A stretch of 64,000 nt of DNA, from positions 230,151,152 to 230,215,151 of the forward strand of contig CM060981.1 in the NCBI GenBank assembly GCA_030765065.1, in the 5' to 3' direction. The notes beneath the pieces were generated by a model. That model was not told the DNA's origin. It did not search any database and saw nothing but the letters and a program-made list of their open reading frames with translations. Source of the stretch: Deroplatys truncata. Lineage: Eukaryota > Arthropoda > Insecta > Mantodea > Mantidae. The position numbers and the translations under genes were made by a program. Below, in pieces: positions 24,062-34,199 of the stretch. Within the stretch, counting starts at the first letter, position 1; each line of letters starts with the position of its first letter.

Positions 24062-24345
24062 AATTAAATTGGGTTTTATTTACGGACGCTCTCTAACTGC
24101 CATGGTCCTTAGCATCCCATTCTATATTGGGCGTGAAAGACCTGTAATTTTGCTTGGAGTCCTCTTTATCAGGCTTGAGGTTCTTTTACATGCTGTAAAT
24201 CTACAACACGGGACCACCGCCTTTACTTCCCTTCCAAAGGAAGCCATGCTAAGGATTTTTACGCCCGAAAAAATCCATCGCCCTCCGCCGGGTTTGAACC
24301 TGCGACCTTGGGAACTAGAGGCTAGCATGGTACACCACAAGTGTG
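24062..24345 (-). repeat. tRNA-derived SINE, copy 1 (minus)
   Basis: Read on the minus strand: a tRNA-like 5' part (CATGCTAGCCTCTAGTTCCC; B box GGTTCAAACCCGGCGG), a conserved body (GGCGTAAAAATCCTTAGCAT; ATTTACAGCATGTAAAAGAA) and the 3' end TAAATAAAACCCAATTTAAT. The same family occurs at 33895-34180 and 54853-55149. Confidence 0.85.
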
Positions 24346-25051
24346 TGCATGCGTGTACTGTCTCAACTAATGAATACTGGTACACAATGAGAAACTAACA
24401 TTACATGCATGTACTATATTGAAAAAGACAGTATTACCATACCTTCCAGTACTTCATCAAACACACTTAGTAACAGTGACAAGTGCTGTACAGGAATCCG
24501 TTTTATTTACATCTGACATGCCAGGTTTCACAATCAGATATTCTTAATTGACAGATTTATTGGTGATGCATGTTGTGCGACCCCTTTTTCCTATCCACAA
24601 AATGCTTATTTTGGTACTTCTTTCTACACTAAGATTTTCTGCATCATCCAGTATACTAAGTCTTATTACATGGGTTATGCTTTGGTGGGAGTGTATGTGC
24701 CTTTAAATACTTCTTTCTAATGTAAACTTTGAATTATGTTTATACTCCTTGCTGTTTACACCTTTATTGGTTCTTGCTTTTAAATGTAATTTAATTTGTT
24801 TTAACATTCATCAAAAATAGCTGTACTAAAGCACAAAGGATTTTCATATTACAGTACACACATATATAAGACATTTTATATGTTGTTCATTTCAGAATGA
24901 TGCATCTAATAAACAATTTCACCTAATTTGCATTTTCCCACTATTTACAAATTTTTACTGGCATCTAAAACAATATAAAAGAGGGGTTATTGCACTTACT
25001 GTAATATATTCTACTAAATCTTTCTAACAATAATTCCGCATTTTGTTACAG
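24346..25051. other. Unassigned intron sequence
   Basis: AT-rich; nothing recognised before the exon 4 acceptor. Confidence 0.5.
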
Positions 25052-25186
25052 ATATGGGATCATTCACAACAGATGTGTTCATGGAAATGGGCTATGAACA
25101 GCGTTGTCAGAGTGAAGTTATTCGGCAAACCAAGGGCTCTAAAGTACTTGGCATGGCTATCAATCCAGTTTGTGAAAGGAGAATAG
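25052..25186 (+). CDS. WDR11: WDR11 internal exon 4
   Basis: Acceptor TTGTTACAG before 25052; donor AATAG|GTTTGT. It reads DMGSFTTDVFMEMGYEQRCQ, then SEVIRQTKGSKVLGMAINPVC. It corresponds to the WDR11 segment 'YDLRSQCDAIRVTKTVRPFSMVCCPVNE'. Both ends fall inside codons (GAT at the start, GCT at the end), and both are restored by the neighbouring exons. The donor GTTTGT is weaker than its neighbours' GTAAGT type. Confidence 0.9.
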   Translation: MWDHSQQMCSWKWAMNSVVRVKLFGKPRALKYLAWLSIQFVKGE

Positions 25187-27261
25187 GTTTGTTTACAAAT
25201 ACTTCTAAAAGTGCTTACTTTTCAAGATTTTTGTGATTACTATATTTTACTAAAGGAAGATGACCTCCTTATGCACACTAGCCAGACTTCTGCGTCATGG
25301 ATATTGGGCATGTTCTTCAGGGCTAGCCATAGTATGATTGGTTGGAGATAGAAGGGGCAATGCTCTTGGTCAGAACACAATTGAGTACAAGGATACAGTG
25401 TTATTGGAAAGACAAAGAAAGAAAGTTTTGAAAAGATAAAATTATCCAGGGACACTATGGGAAGGTAGGTTATATTGGCAACCAGGAAAAATTAAAATGA
25501 CAAAAGTTTGTTGCTTTTTCCTTAACAACTGAAAGTTGTACTGATACTGTGGAACTATATTTATTTGAGAGGTGGATAAAAATGTCAATCTATTAACATT
25601 GCATTTGATATTTCTGAGGAGAAATCATACTCCTTAGCAGTACAGGATCTTTAAAAAACACAAACCTAAAATGAGAAAATTTGTGTGGGTTGGCTCTGAT
25701 GGTGCTAAAATATGTCCGGCAAGACGGGATTCTTTAGGAGGTTAATAGCATCCATGAACAAAAGCAGATGTAATATTTAGTTCACATGCAATTCATCAGA
25801 TCCTAAATTTGTAAAAATGGTTAATAAAAACAATAAACACAAACACTAAAACATTACTAGTTTATGTAGCTGTTGAAAGATCTTAAAAGGAAAGTAAGAC
25901 TTAATGTGGTACACTGAAGTTAGGTTTTAGGATGTTTTGCTAATTTTTTGAAATGCATGAAGTCACATATGATTTCATGCTATAGCAAGTATTCAACATT
26001 ATGTAGCTCTACTAAATTATTGTTAGATATGTATCAGCATATCTATTGGAACAAATGTTTTCTCAAATTAATACCATCCCCTTATTGCTTTCATTTCCCT
26101 AATGAACATCTGCTGTTGCAATTAAAACTAGCTTTTACTAGAAACATATATGTAAAAATTGAAGCTATACTGGATCTGCTCTGAAAAATACACTTTTTTT
26201 TTATTTCACGTAACACGTGCACAGCATATGCAATCAATATACAATAACTGTTCAGTTTCAGTAAACTGATTGTTTCTATTTCCAAATAGTGAAAATGCAG
26301 CATTTTCAATGAAATCATTAAACATATCCATGAGCACTTTTTAAAGGCAATAACATAAACAAAAGATGAGCTCTATTTTCTTCTCTTAGGCTGAGTGATG
26401 CGGTCAAGGGCCATTCACGGCTGCCTCTCACCTTTGTTTACTTTGTGTGTGTATTTCAGGAAGAGCATAGTAACAGTGAAGCAATGCAAATATTATATAT
26501 TACAATAAAGTTTTCATTACAATATATACAAAATACTAATTGTAATTTATAAAGCCAGACTTTGTTTATATGTGATGCATAGGATTAGAGACTAGTATTA
26601 TTCAGATCCAACCCTTTAGTCATTAAGGATATGGGCTTGTTTATTTTCTTTGTAATTCAGTTGTTAAAAGCTCTCTAGTTGATTTGATATGCTTGTTGAA
26701 TGATACTTTATTTGTTTTAATGCATTTCATATTTCGATCTATAGTTATAAGAATGCAACATAAGTAATTTGTAATTACAAAGTTATAATCAAATACAAAT
26801 TTTTGTATCGTGATAATCACTTGTTTTGTATAGTACTCACATGCAGCAAACTGCCACTGAGCACTTGTTTTTGTATCTTTCTGTGTACCTCACCATTTCT
26901 TTCCATTGTCACCTAGATTGCATCAAGTGCTCCTTGCTATTTGCTGGCCTATGAAGTAAAGGGATCACCACTAAGATCCATATAGAACATGGCATGTCAT
27001 TGGGAAAAGTAAATAAAAGAAAAAATGTTAATTTTGTTGGTTTTGAATCTGTACTAACATTTATATAGTGAACTTTATAATTAATCATTATTTGTTTTCT
27101 GAAATTGTATGTGGTTTATTAATATGAAGTCTTTCTCATATTGTCATTTGAGAGAGCAAATGATTTCGTTATTAATTACTCAGCAATAGCTACCAAGCAA
27201 CATTTTTCATTCTTACTTTTTGTGAGACGTAAATAAGTTTACTATCATGGCTTTGTTCCAG
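25187..27261. other. WDR11 intron 4, no feature recognised
   Basis: No transposase, SINE head or terminal repeats were found. It is one of the few introns here without an identifiable mobile element. Confidence 0.5.
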
Positions 27262-27440
27262 CTTTGATGATTAACACAGGAAAGGTAGTCTTCCTAGAAT
27301 TAAGGCCTACAAATGGAGAGTCGTTCTTTCCTTTGTTACCCAGCACAGGCATGCTAGATTTCATGTCTTCCACAAAGCATCATTCAAGTGTGCCACAAAG
27401 AAAGGAAACACTCAATGAACTGATTGGCCCACTCATGAAT
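27262..27440 (+). CDS. WDR11: WDR11 internal exon 5
   Basis: Acceptor TTGTTCCAG before 27262; donor ATGAAT|GTAAGT. It reads ALMINTGKVVFLELRP, the 'AALVVSDGRVMIWELKS' strand of WDR11, and then a long variable linker (STGMLDFMSSTKHHSSVPQ), ending LNELIGPLMN. It ends in phase 0. The WD signature is degenerate (FLEL rather than IWEL). Confidence 0.92.
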
Positions 27441-28528
27441 GTAAGTATGCATTCATATCCATGGTGCTGGGGAAATTATACCACATACATTGTGATCTTT
27501 AACTCCCTCCACAATGGTGGAATAAGCAAGATATGGTGACAACCCTGACTACATGAATTTGTGGTGCACTGTTTGGAATGAATTTGTAGGAAGCAGTAGA
27601 AAGAAAAAAACAAATTAATAAAAATCACAATTAACTTACCCATTCACAGAAGAAAAATGTCCTGTATTCTGTTGAAAGCACAAATTCATATATGTAAGGT
27701 TATTGTTAAACACTTTCATTAAAGTTCCTGTTGTCACTGAATCAGCATGATTTATTACTGCCAATTTCAATTTATCTACTGGTTTCGGATTATCTTTATA
27801 CACACTCAACTTTGTAATACCCCAAAATAAATAAACAGTTCTACCACCTTTTGCAGTGTTAAGAGCAGAACCAGTCTCACAAAATTTAGTTATTAAGTCA
27901 TAAATAATATCCTGGAACCGAATTTGGAAATGGCTCAGTAAATTTTTGTTTCAGTTTTCCTGTATATTTATCACCTTCTCTAAAAATATTCTCCACTAAA
28001 AACATACATATATTTTCATTAAACTCAAATGAAAATGTACTGGCTGAGGAGCTTGACACTGACCATCATTCACAAACTGTGTTACAATAGGGATGATGCT
28101 TTGTTCTTGGAATGCAACCGCCATGTTCTTGATAGGTACTAAACAATAGTATCAACCATTTTGAGAATGTACTGGCAGTGCTGTGGAGGGACTAAAAGAT
28201 GACATTGTAGAAGGGGGCTACTGTATATGTTATCCTTCACACCATCAAAGTCTCATTCGAAAAGATTATGAGCACCATTTTTTCTATCCTGCATACATTT
28301 AACACAAATACTTCAGACAGGAACAGATGTTTGGCAAGCATGCATTCTTCTGTAAATGAATAAATTTATGCTGAAAGGGAAATCAAGGTGACAGCTGTCC
28401 CACAATAGAAATTGCATCAAATTTCTAAAAGGTTCAGTAGTTATGTAACAATTAATGCATTTTGAAAACACTTAACTTTTCCACTTTCTTGAACAGAAGT
28501 TTATATAGAGTGAGATATATTAAACAAT
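27441..28528. other. Unassigned part of intron 5
   Basis: No coding frame recognised. Short minus-strand phrases occur near 27640-28030 but none matches a family I know. Confidence 0.45.
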
Positions 28529-28587
28529 TTAATAACACTATTGGAAGTCGGGTTATTGACACTACGTCATTTACTTTTTATGAAATA

Positions 28588-28626
28588 TGACATGTTTCAA
28601 GAGCTCAGTTGCTCCCATCATCAACC
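28588..28626 (-). ncRNA. Hammerhead-like fold, left arm of palindrome
   Basis: Minus strand: GGTTGATGATGG (core UGAUGA, C replaced by U), stem GAGC/GCUC with an AACUGA loop, then GAAACATGTC (GAAA, minimal stem III, GUC triplet). It departs from the consensus at the first core base. Confidence 0.35.
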
Positions 28627-28760
28627 TGATGCCAACTGCCAGAGCATGATGTCCTTGTGCTGGAGAGTTTTGCACTGTTGTCATCTTCAAAAAGCCACCA
28701 GAGGATGACAATATCGCAGCAATCTCTGGCAAAAGGAAACCACGCTCTGGCAGTCAGCAT

Positions 28761-28801
28761 CAGGTTGATGATGGAAGAAGCTGAGCTCTTGAAACATGTC
28801 A
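28761..28801 (+). ncRNA. Hammerhead-like fold, right arm of palindrome
   Basis: Inverted partner of 28588-28626: GGTTGATGATGG, a GAGCTC-containing stem region and GAAACATGTC. The stem II strands are partly changed (GAAGAAGCTGAGCTC). Confidence 0.35.
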
Positions 28802-28856
28802 TATTTTATAAAAAGTAAGTGATATAGTTTCAATAAACCAACTCACAATAGTATTA

Positions 28857-29307
28857 CGGAACTATTACTTTCTCTGTTAAATTTCCAAGAGAGATCTTTG
28901 TGTGTTTATACCAAAAATATTAATATTCTATGAAAGGCAGTGAAAACAAAAACATTTGTTTTGACCATGGATTAAAGAACAAATAATTCTTAAGTGAAAT
29001 GTTTAGTTATGGACTCCAAAAAAAAAAAAACACTCAAATACAGAAACGTTAGTTTACATGAACATTCATTGAAAAGAAATAATCAGATTAGTTTTATTCA
29101 GCAATTTAGGAAAATACAATAAAACAAAATAAATCCTTCTTTTAAACATATGATAAAACAAACTTGCAATATTGGTAATGCTATCCATAGTATGTGAAGG
29201 CAACAGCCGTTTAGTATGTATTGAAGGTTAGACACTATATGCCTTCAGCCATTGTTGCATGGTAATTATAATAAAGCAGTCTTACAAACTGTGTTGCTTT
29301 ATTCCAG
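28857..29307. other. Unassigned end of intron 5
   Basis: AT-rich; nothing recognised up to the exon 6 acceptor. Confidence 0.5.
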
Positions 29308-29534
29308 GAATCTGGTCCACCCATCCCAACTCTCCGTCTGTTGGTAACAGGCATGCTTACAGGAGCAGCATCACCTCTAACAGTCGTAAGAATGTGTCCA
29401 CCTTTAACAACTCGCAATTGGCAGCAATATGTTCCTCTTATGGCTGCTGGTACAACAAGTGGTCTCATTCAAATTTTCAACATGGCTACTGGAGCTGTTG
29501 ACAAAGAGTTAACTGTCCATTCCTACACTGTCAG
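29308..29534 (+). CDS. WDR11: WDR11 internal exon 6
   Basis: Acceptor TTATTCCAG before 29308; donor TGTCAG|GTATTA. It is the longest exon in the window and among the most conserved: LRLLVTGMLTGAASPLTVVR, MCPPLTTRNWQQYVPLMAAG, then FNMATGAVDKELTVHSYTV. The 'RMCPPLTT' block is diagnostic for WDR11. It ends with AG of an Arg codon completed by the next exon. The opposite-strand ORFs over this exon are shadows. Confidence 0.95.
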
Positions 29535-30657
29535 GTATTACCAATATGATTACTACCTATTGCATGCTTTTTTACCATGTGGTTTCTAAAGGTTAGGCAA
29601 CTTTGTTTTATCCTCTTAAGCAGTGTTGAACATTATGGTTCTATGTGCTTAAAATAAGCTTAATATTTAATCAATTAGCTTCTATACTCCATCTAGCCCA
29701 AGAAAGGGTCCTGGTGTAAACAAATGCACATGCCAACACACAACTTTCAAGCGAATGAAAATAGTTTGTTACTGCACTGCATCCATTTTGTATCTCAAAT
29801 AATAAAGAAGGTGAATAATGTTAGTATTTTAATAATTGTTTCATTTAAACATAACTTAAAATAATTAGCTCCTATTTATGATCATGGCCATGCAGCCATC
29901 AGTATTCCCATGTTGTTTATTGTAGAGAAACAGTGGTTGAGCTAATACAGTATTGCTTATCTAGGGATCATGACTGGGTGTGTAGCACCCAGAACAAGGT
30001 AATTAAACATAAAAGTAACAAAGCCCTTAAAAGTGGTGAAAAAATGATAGTTTTTAATGTGTTCCCCTTTTTATTTGAGAGTAATGATACCCCTGCTGTT
30101 ATGGATGACTCCTATTGGGCTGATACACATGCAGCTCTGTCAAGATAGGAGTAACCACTTTATCAGTTGCAAAGATAACAGCCCAAATTGTTTGATACAA
30201 GTTAATCCTACTAGTGTCAGAGGGAAGCAACTGGTGCATCTACGAATGCTATGTGACTAAGTTGTAAGTAGACTGGTTATAAACCTGAAAGCGTTTCAAG
30301 CAATATCACCATAGTTGATTCTGAGCTGGATGTCATGCTATTACTCGAGAACCCTAATTCACACAAATTTTTACTGATAAAAGATATTTCATATAATTAC
30401 TTCATTCTTGAATTAATAATATTCAGTTATACAAGTATAGAGGTATGCATTTCTTTAATACTTAGTATTAGTGCTATGAAATATAGCAAAATAAGGAATT
30501 GCTAACGAGGGCAATTATTTGAGCTCCCGAAAGTAAACAGCTGAGCACTGTTAAGGGGGAAGAGAGGACGCTCCACCATGCATTCAAGGAACATCAAAGC
30601 ATGGAGAGATACTACGTGCATTGTTTGTTAGGACCCATTCTTGGACTGGAAGGATTA
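29535..30657. other. Unassigned start of intron 6
   Basis: AT-rich sequence with no recognised gene or repeat. Confidence 0.5.
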
Positions 30658-30659
30658 TA

Positions 30660-31319
30660 CAAGGGCTGTCCAGAAAGTAACCTCCATTTTTAAATAAACA
30701 TGAAACAGTTATACATACAGACGTTTTACTATATATATTTGAAAACTACAGCTTTTTTCTATTTTTCTACATAGTCTCCAAGCAGTTTCAAGCACTTTTC
30801 ATACCTTTTCACAGTCTTTGCATAAAATTTTGCTGCCTGTGAACTAAGCCAATCTGTCACACCGTTTTGAAACTCGTCATTGCCAAAGCACTGAGCTGCA
30901 AGCCACTTTTTCATGTACGAGAACAGATGGAAGTTGCTAGGGGCCAAGTCCAGGCTGTACAGGGGATGGTCAAAAATGTCCCATTTGGAATTGGCTAAAG
31001 TTCATTTGTGTTCTTTGCTGTGTGAGGGCGAGCGTTGTCATGCAAAAACACAACACCAGATGTCAGAAGACCAAGACGCTTGTTTTGGATTGCTCTTAGC
31101 CTTTTCACACTTCACACGCACTTCACACTTGGCAGGATTTGTTATGTCGGTGCTCATGTTGTTAGATTATAACTAGCAAACACCCAACAGTACAATGCTC
31201 CAACTTGCACAGCTAGAAGCGTACTGAGCCATTACGCACACTGATGTCGAAATGGCAGCGCTACCCCCACTACTTCTCGTGCTATACATGAACAGAGGTT
31301 ACTTTTTGTACAGCCCTTG
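30660..31319 (-). mobile_element. Internally deleted mariner, 660 bp
   Basis: Terminal inverted repeats CAAGGGCTGTCCAGAAAGTA (left) and CAAGGGCTGTACAAAAAGTA (right, reversed) are flanked by TA (30658-30659 and 31320-31321). The minus strand near the left end keeps a mariner C-terminus: APSNFHLFSYMKKWLA, then FQNGVTDWLSSQAAKFYAK and CLKLLGDYVEK. The N-terminal half and catalytic DD are deleted. Confidence 0.85.
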
Positions 31320-31321
31320 TA

Positions 31322-31751
31322 GTTCAGTAAAACTAGACATTTTAGGCACATAGGATCGCGGCTTCAAAGACATTTAATTCATTGATATTTTATGCTAAAT
31401 ACACATCTGACACAAAAAAAAAAAATTAAGAAATGGAGGCAGGCAATGTATTATATAAATGGACATACACAAACTTGATAGCCTATCACTTAGTTGGGTT
31501 TAAATACACAAACTTCACTAAAACTACACATTTACTACTGTAACTATTGAAAATATGTTCCACTGCTTTTTGTATTTCCTGATAGTGCTGCTAACATTGC
31601 TGCTTTTCTCCTTCCCCCTCTCATACCACAACTTAGTCTTTTTCTGTAACTCATTTGTATGCTAATGAAAGAGTTGTAAACTCCATACTCTATTTAATGC
31701 AACTTTATTTTTAACTTGGTTTTGCAAATTATCATGGTGTTATTTTTACAG
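31322..31751. other. Unassigned end of intron 6
   Basis: Nothing recognised before the exon 7 acceptor. Confidence 0.5.
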
Positions 31752-31934
31752 GGGAATTGAATGGACAAATCTTACCAGCTTTCTGTCATTTGCATTCCCA
31801 AACATAAGTGGTTCTCAGGGACAAATTCGAAATGAGATGTTTCTTACAGATACTTTGACAGGCAACTCAATTCCTTTGAGGACAGAAAAAGGGGAAGAGC
31901 TACCCATTGATATGATAAGAGTATCTCCACTCAA
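31752..31934 (+). CDS. WDR11: WDR11 internal exon 7
   Basis: Acceptor TTTTTACAG before 31752; donor CTCAA|GTATGT. It reads RGIEWTNLTSFLSFAFPNI, then RNEMFLTDTLTGNSIPLR and LPIDMIRVSPLK. 'GIEWTSLTSFLSFA' is a signature of WDR11, just after 'HSCEVK'. It ends with AA of a Lys codon completed by the next exon. Confidence 0.95.
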
Positions 31935-32191
31935 GTATGTATGTCACATATTTTAATATAATAAAATAGCAGTAGTAGCTCTCCTCTTTCTTTCACTCTG
32001 TTGCATGACAAGAGCATTATACCAATAAGGAAAAGCATCTAAAAAAGGGAGAGCAGTATAGAATCTTATATAGTTTTGTCAGTCTTTCTTAGCCATTAAA
32101 TTAGCTCCACAAACGTTATTTTATCAAATTTACTTAAGGTGAGTTGGAATTAGTTACACCAAAATCACTTTTAAGTTTATTCACTTAACAT

Positions 32192-33385
32192 AGATGCAAA
32201 GAAGGAGAAGTGGGGAGAAGCCGAGAGAACAGATGATTAACAGTGCAGTAAGAAATGCATATGCAGAGGAGGGAGTGATACGAGCGAGAAGTGGGGAAGT
32301 AATAAGAGTGAGAAGGGTTAATGAAGCAGAAGAAATTGCAAGAATGGGGCGAGGGTATAAAATAATAGATTTGAGGGAAGGGAGGGTAATACCACACGGG
32401 GAGGAAAGTGTCGATCCGTTACCCAGACGTACTAGACTTAGAAAAGCAATGGAGAAATTTACATATCAGGATAAAACAGAATAAATAGGGAAAGGGAGTA
32501 AATTTGACACTCAAAAAAAAGGGGGGGGGGATTAAGACAGGGATGTAAACTGAGTTCAATATTATTAACCTATTCATAGATGATATATTAGGAATAAAAA
32601 TAAGAAATTGGCATTGTCCAGTAATAAGAGATAAGGAGATTCCAGGTTCGTTATATGCAGACAATTTTATGGAAGGTGCCATATCGATAATAGGGTTACA
32701 AAAAGCAATAAATGAAATTTAAGAATGTATGAAAAATGGGGAATTAAGGAATATAAATAAATACTAAGTGATAGTGTAATTTTAAAAATATAAATAAAAT
32801 AAAAAAAAATAAAAAAAAAAGGAAATAAATTGAGGACTGAAGAAAAATGGTCTCTAGATGGTCAAGAACTGGAGGTAGTCAAAGAATATGACTATTTAGG
32901 AGTAAGGTTGAGTAATAGCTGGGAAATTAGAGATGAAGTAGGGAAATTGACCAAATGTATAGAATGTTTTATAAAGAATTAATTGGACTACTAAGAGCAG
33001 CACCAGAGAGGTTGCAAGTAGAAATAGGATGAACGAGGAGAAAAGGCAATAGTAAAAAGAAGTTTAAAATTTTGGTTAGATGTATGAAAATGAAGGATGG
33101 TGAAATCTTAAAGATATGACTGACCAACAAAAGGTTCTAAGAAACAAAATCAAGGGCATGGGAGAATATTAAGGAAGGTAAAGGAAAAAATGGTCTAGAA
33201 AAGTAAGAGAAGCAAGGGCCGCTCAGTGAGTGAAAAGGCCAGGGAGCCAAGCAATCTGAGTGGCCCAATAAGATAACAAGCACCAGACAAATTGTACAAT
33301 AGATGTAGGGGTATAGTGATATACAAATATACATTGCATATATTGTAAACCAGACTGTAGAACAAATTGTACAATAAATTCATTC
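32192..33385 (+). mobile_element. LINE fragment inside the Penelope arm, 13-bp TSD
   Basis: Flanked by ATTCACTTAACAT on both sides (32179-32191 and 33386-33398). The first ~290 bp hold an open, Arg/Glu-rich frame (MINSAVRNAYAEEGVIRARS). After an A/G homopolymer the sequence resembles RT of the full-length LINE at 41966 (RQGCKLS, then a stop-broken palm). The 3' tail is ATTC-type repeats. It looks like a 5'-truncated, internally deleted, dead relative of that LINE. Confidence 0.75.
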
Positions 33386-33868
33386 ATTCACTTAACATGT
33401 TTTGCGAAATTGCTTGTTCCCATCCTCAGGTGTCCGACTGGCCTGTGTTGGTATTTCCGTTGTGTTAATTGTCTATCGTGGTGGTGAAATACACTTCCAG
33501 AGGAGACTTGGTGGCGGCACATCAAAATTCATTAGCTTGGGTTGTGTTTTAAAATGATCTTCTCTCATGTGTTTAATTCTGCTGCATATATTTCCGGTTT
33601 GATTAGTGTAATGTTCAGTTTGATGTTGTGATTGGTCATCCAGAAATGGTGTGAGACTGCAGATTTGTCCATTTGTTTGTATTTTACGCATTTCATATGC
33701 TCCTTTAGCCTAATTTCCAGGCTTCTTTTTGTCTTGCCTATATATACCTAATTTCAATCAGAACAGTTGATTTTGTAGATTCCAGTGTTTTTGTTTTGTA
33801 GTATGGGATCTTTTAACCTATTGCAAAGTAATTTCTCTGTGGTAAATTTGTTCTGTGGGACTAGATTA
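33386..33868 (-). pseudogene. Penelope GIY-YIG endonuclease, inverted arm of dimer 2
   Basis: Minus-strand frames read IYKINCSD, VYIGKTKRSLEIRLKEHM and DKSAVSHHFWMTNH, with stops between. It is truncated at about 33868 by the junction that also carries the SINE. A hammerhead-like fold remains at 33388-33433, but its GAAAC box is altered to CAAAAC. Confidence 0.75.
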
Positions 33869-33894
33869 AGAGCAATACCCAAACACACCTAATC

Positions 33895-34180
33895 TGTCCT
33901 TCGTGGACTAGTGGTACCATGCTAGCCTCTAGTTCCCAAGGTCGCGGGTTCAAAAGCGGCGGAGGGCGATGGATTCTTTCAGGCGTAAAAATCCTTAGCA
34001 TGGCTTCCTTCGGAAGGGAAGTAAAGCCGGTGGTCCCGTGTCGTAGATTTACAGCACGTAAAAGAACCTCAAGTCTGATAAAGAGGCCTCTGAGCAAAAT
34101 TACCAATCTTTCACACCCAATATGGAATGGGACACTAAGAACCATAGCAGTTAAAGAGCATCCATAAATAAAACTCAATT
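33895..34180 (+). repeat. tRNA-derived SINE, copy 2 (plus)
   Basis: Starts with CTTCGTGGACTAGTGGTACC and CATGCTAGCCTCTAGTTCCC, with the B-box region GGTTCAAAAGCGGCGG. Body GGCGTAAAAATCCTTAGCAT; 3' end CATAAATAAAACTCAATTT. It sits at the head-to-head junction of the Penelope dimer. Confidence 0.85.
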
Positions 34181-34199
34181 TAAATTTAAATTTTTCAAA

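Larger units (their letters stand above)
28529..28856. mobile_element. Penelope-derived palindrome (short inverted dimer)
   Basis: Two arms of about 117 bp (28529-28645 and 28739-28856) are inverted copies of each other around a 93-bp centre. Shared arm blocks are TATTG...ACTTTTTAT, ATATGACATGTTTCAAGAGC and CCATCATCAACCTGATGC. The arms contain the same hammerhead-like boxes (TTGATGA, GAAAC, GTC) seen at the ends of the larger Penelope copies. There is no coding capacity, so it would be a non-autonomous derivative or a very short dimer. Confidence 0.55.

Noticed and set aside
29235-29468. Minus-strand frame over WDR11 exon 6
   Set aside because: Antisense of a well supported exon with splice sites and clear homology.
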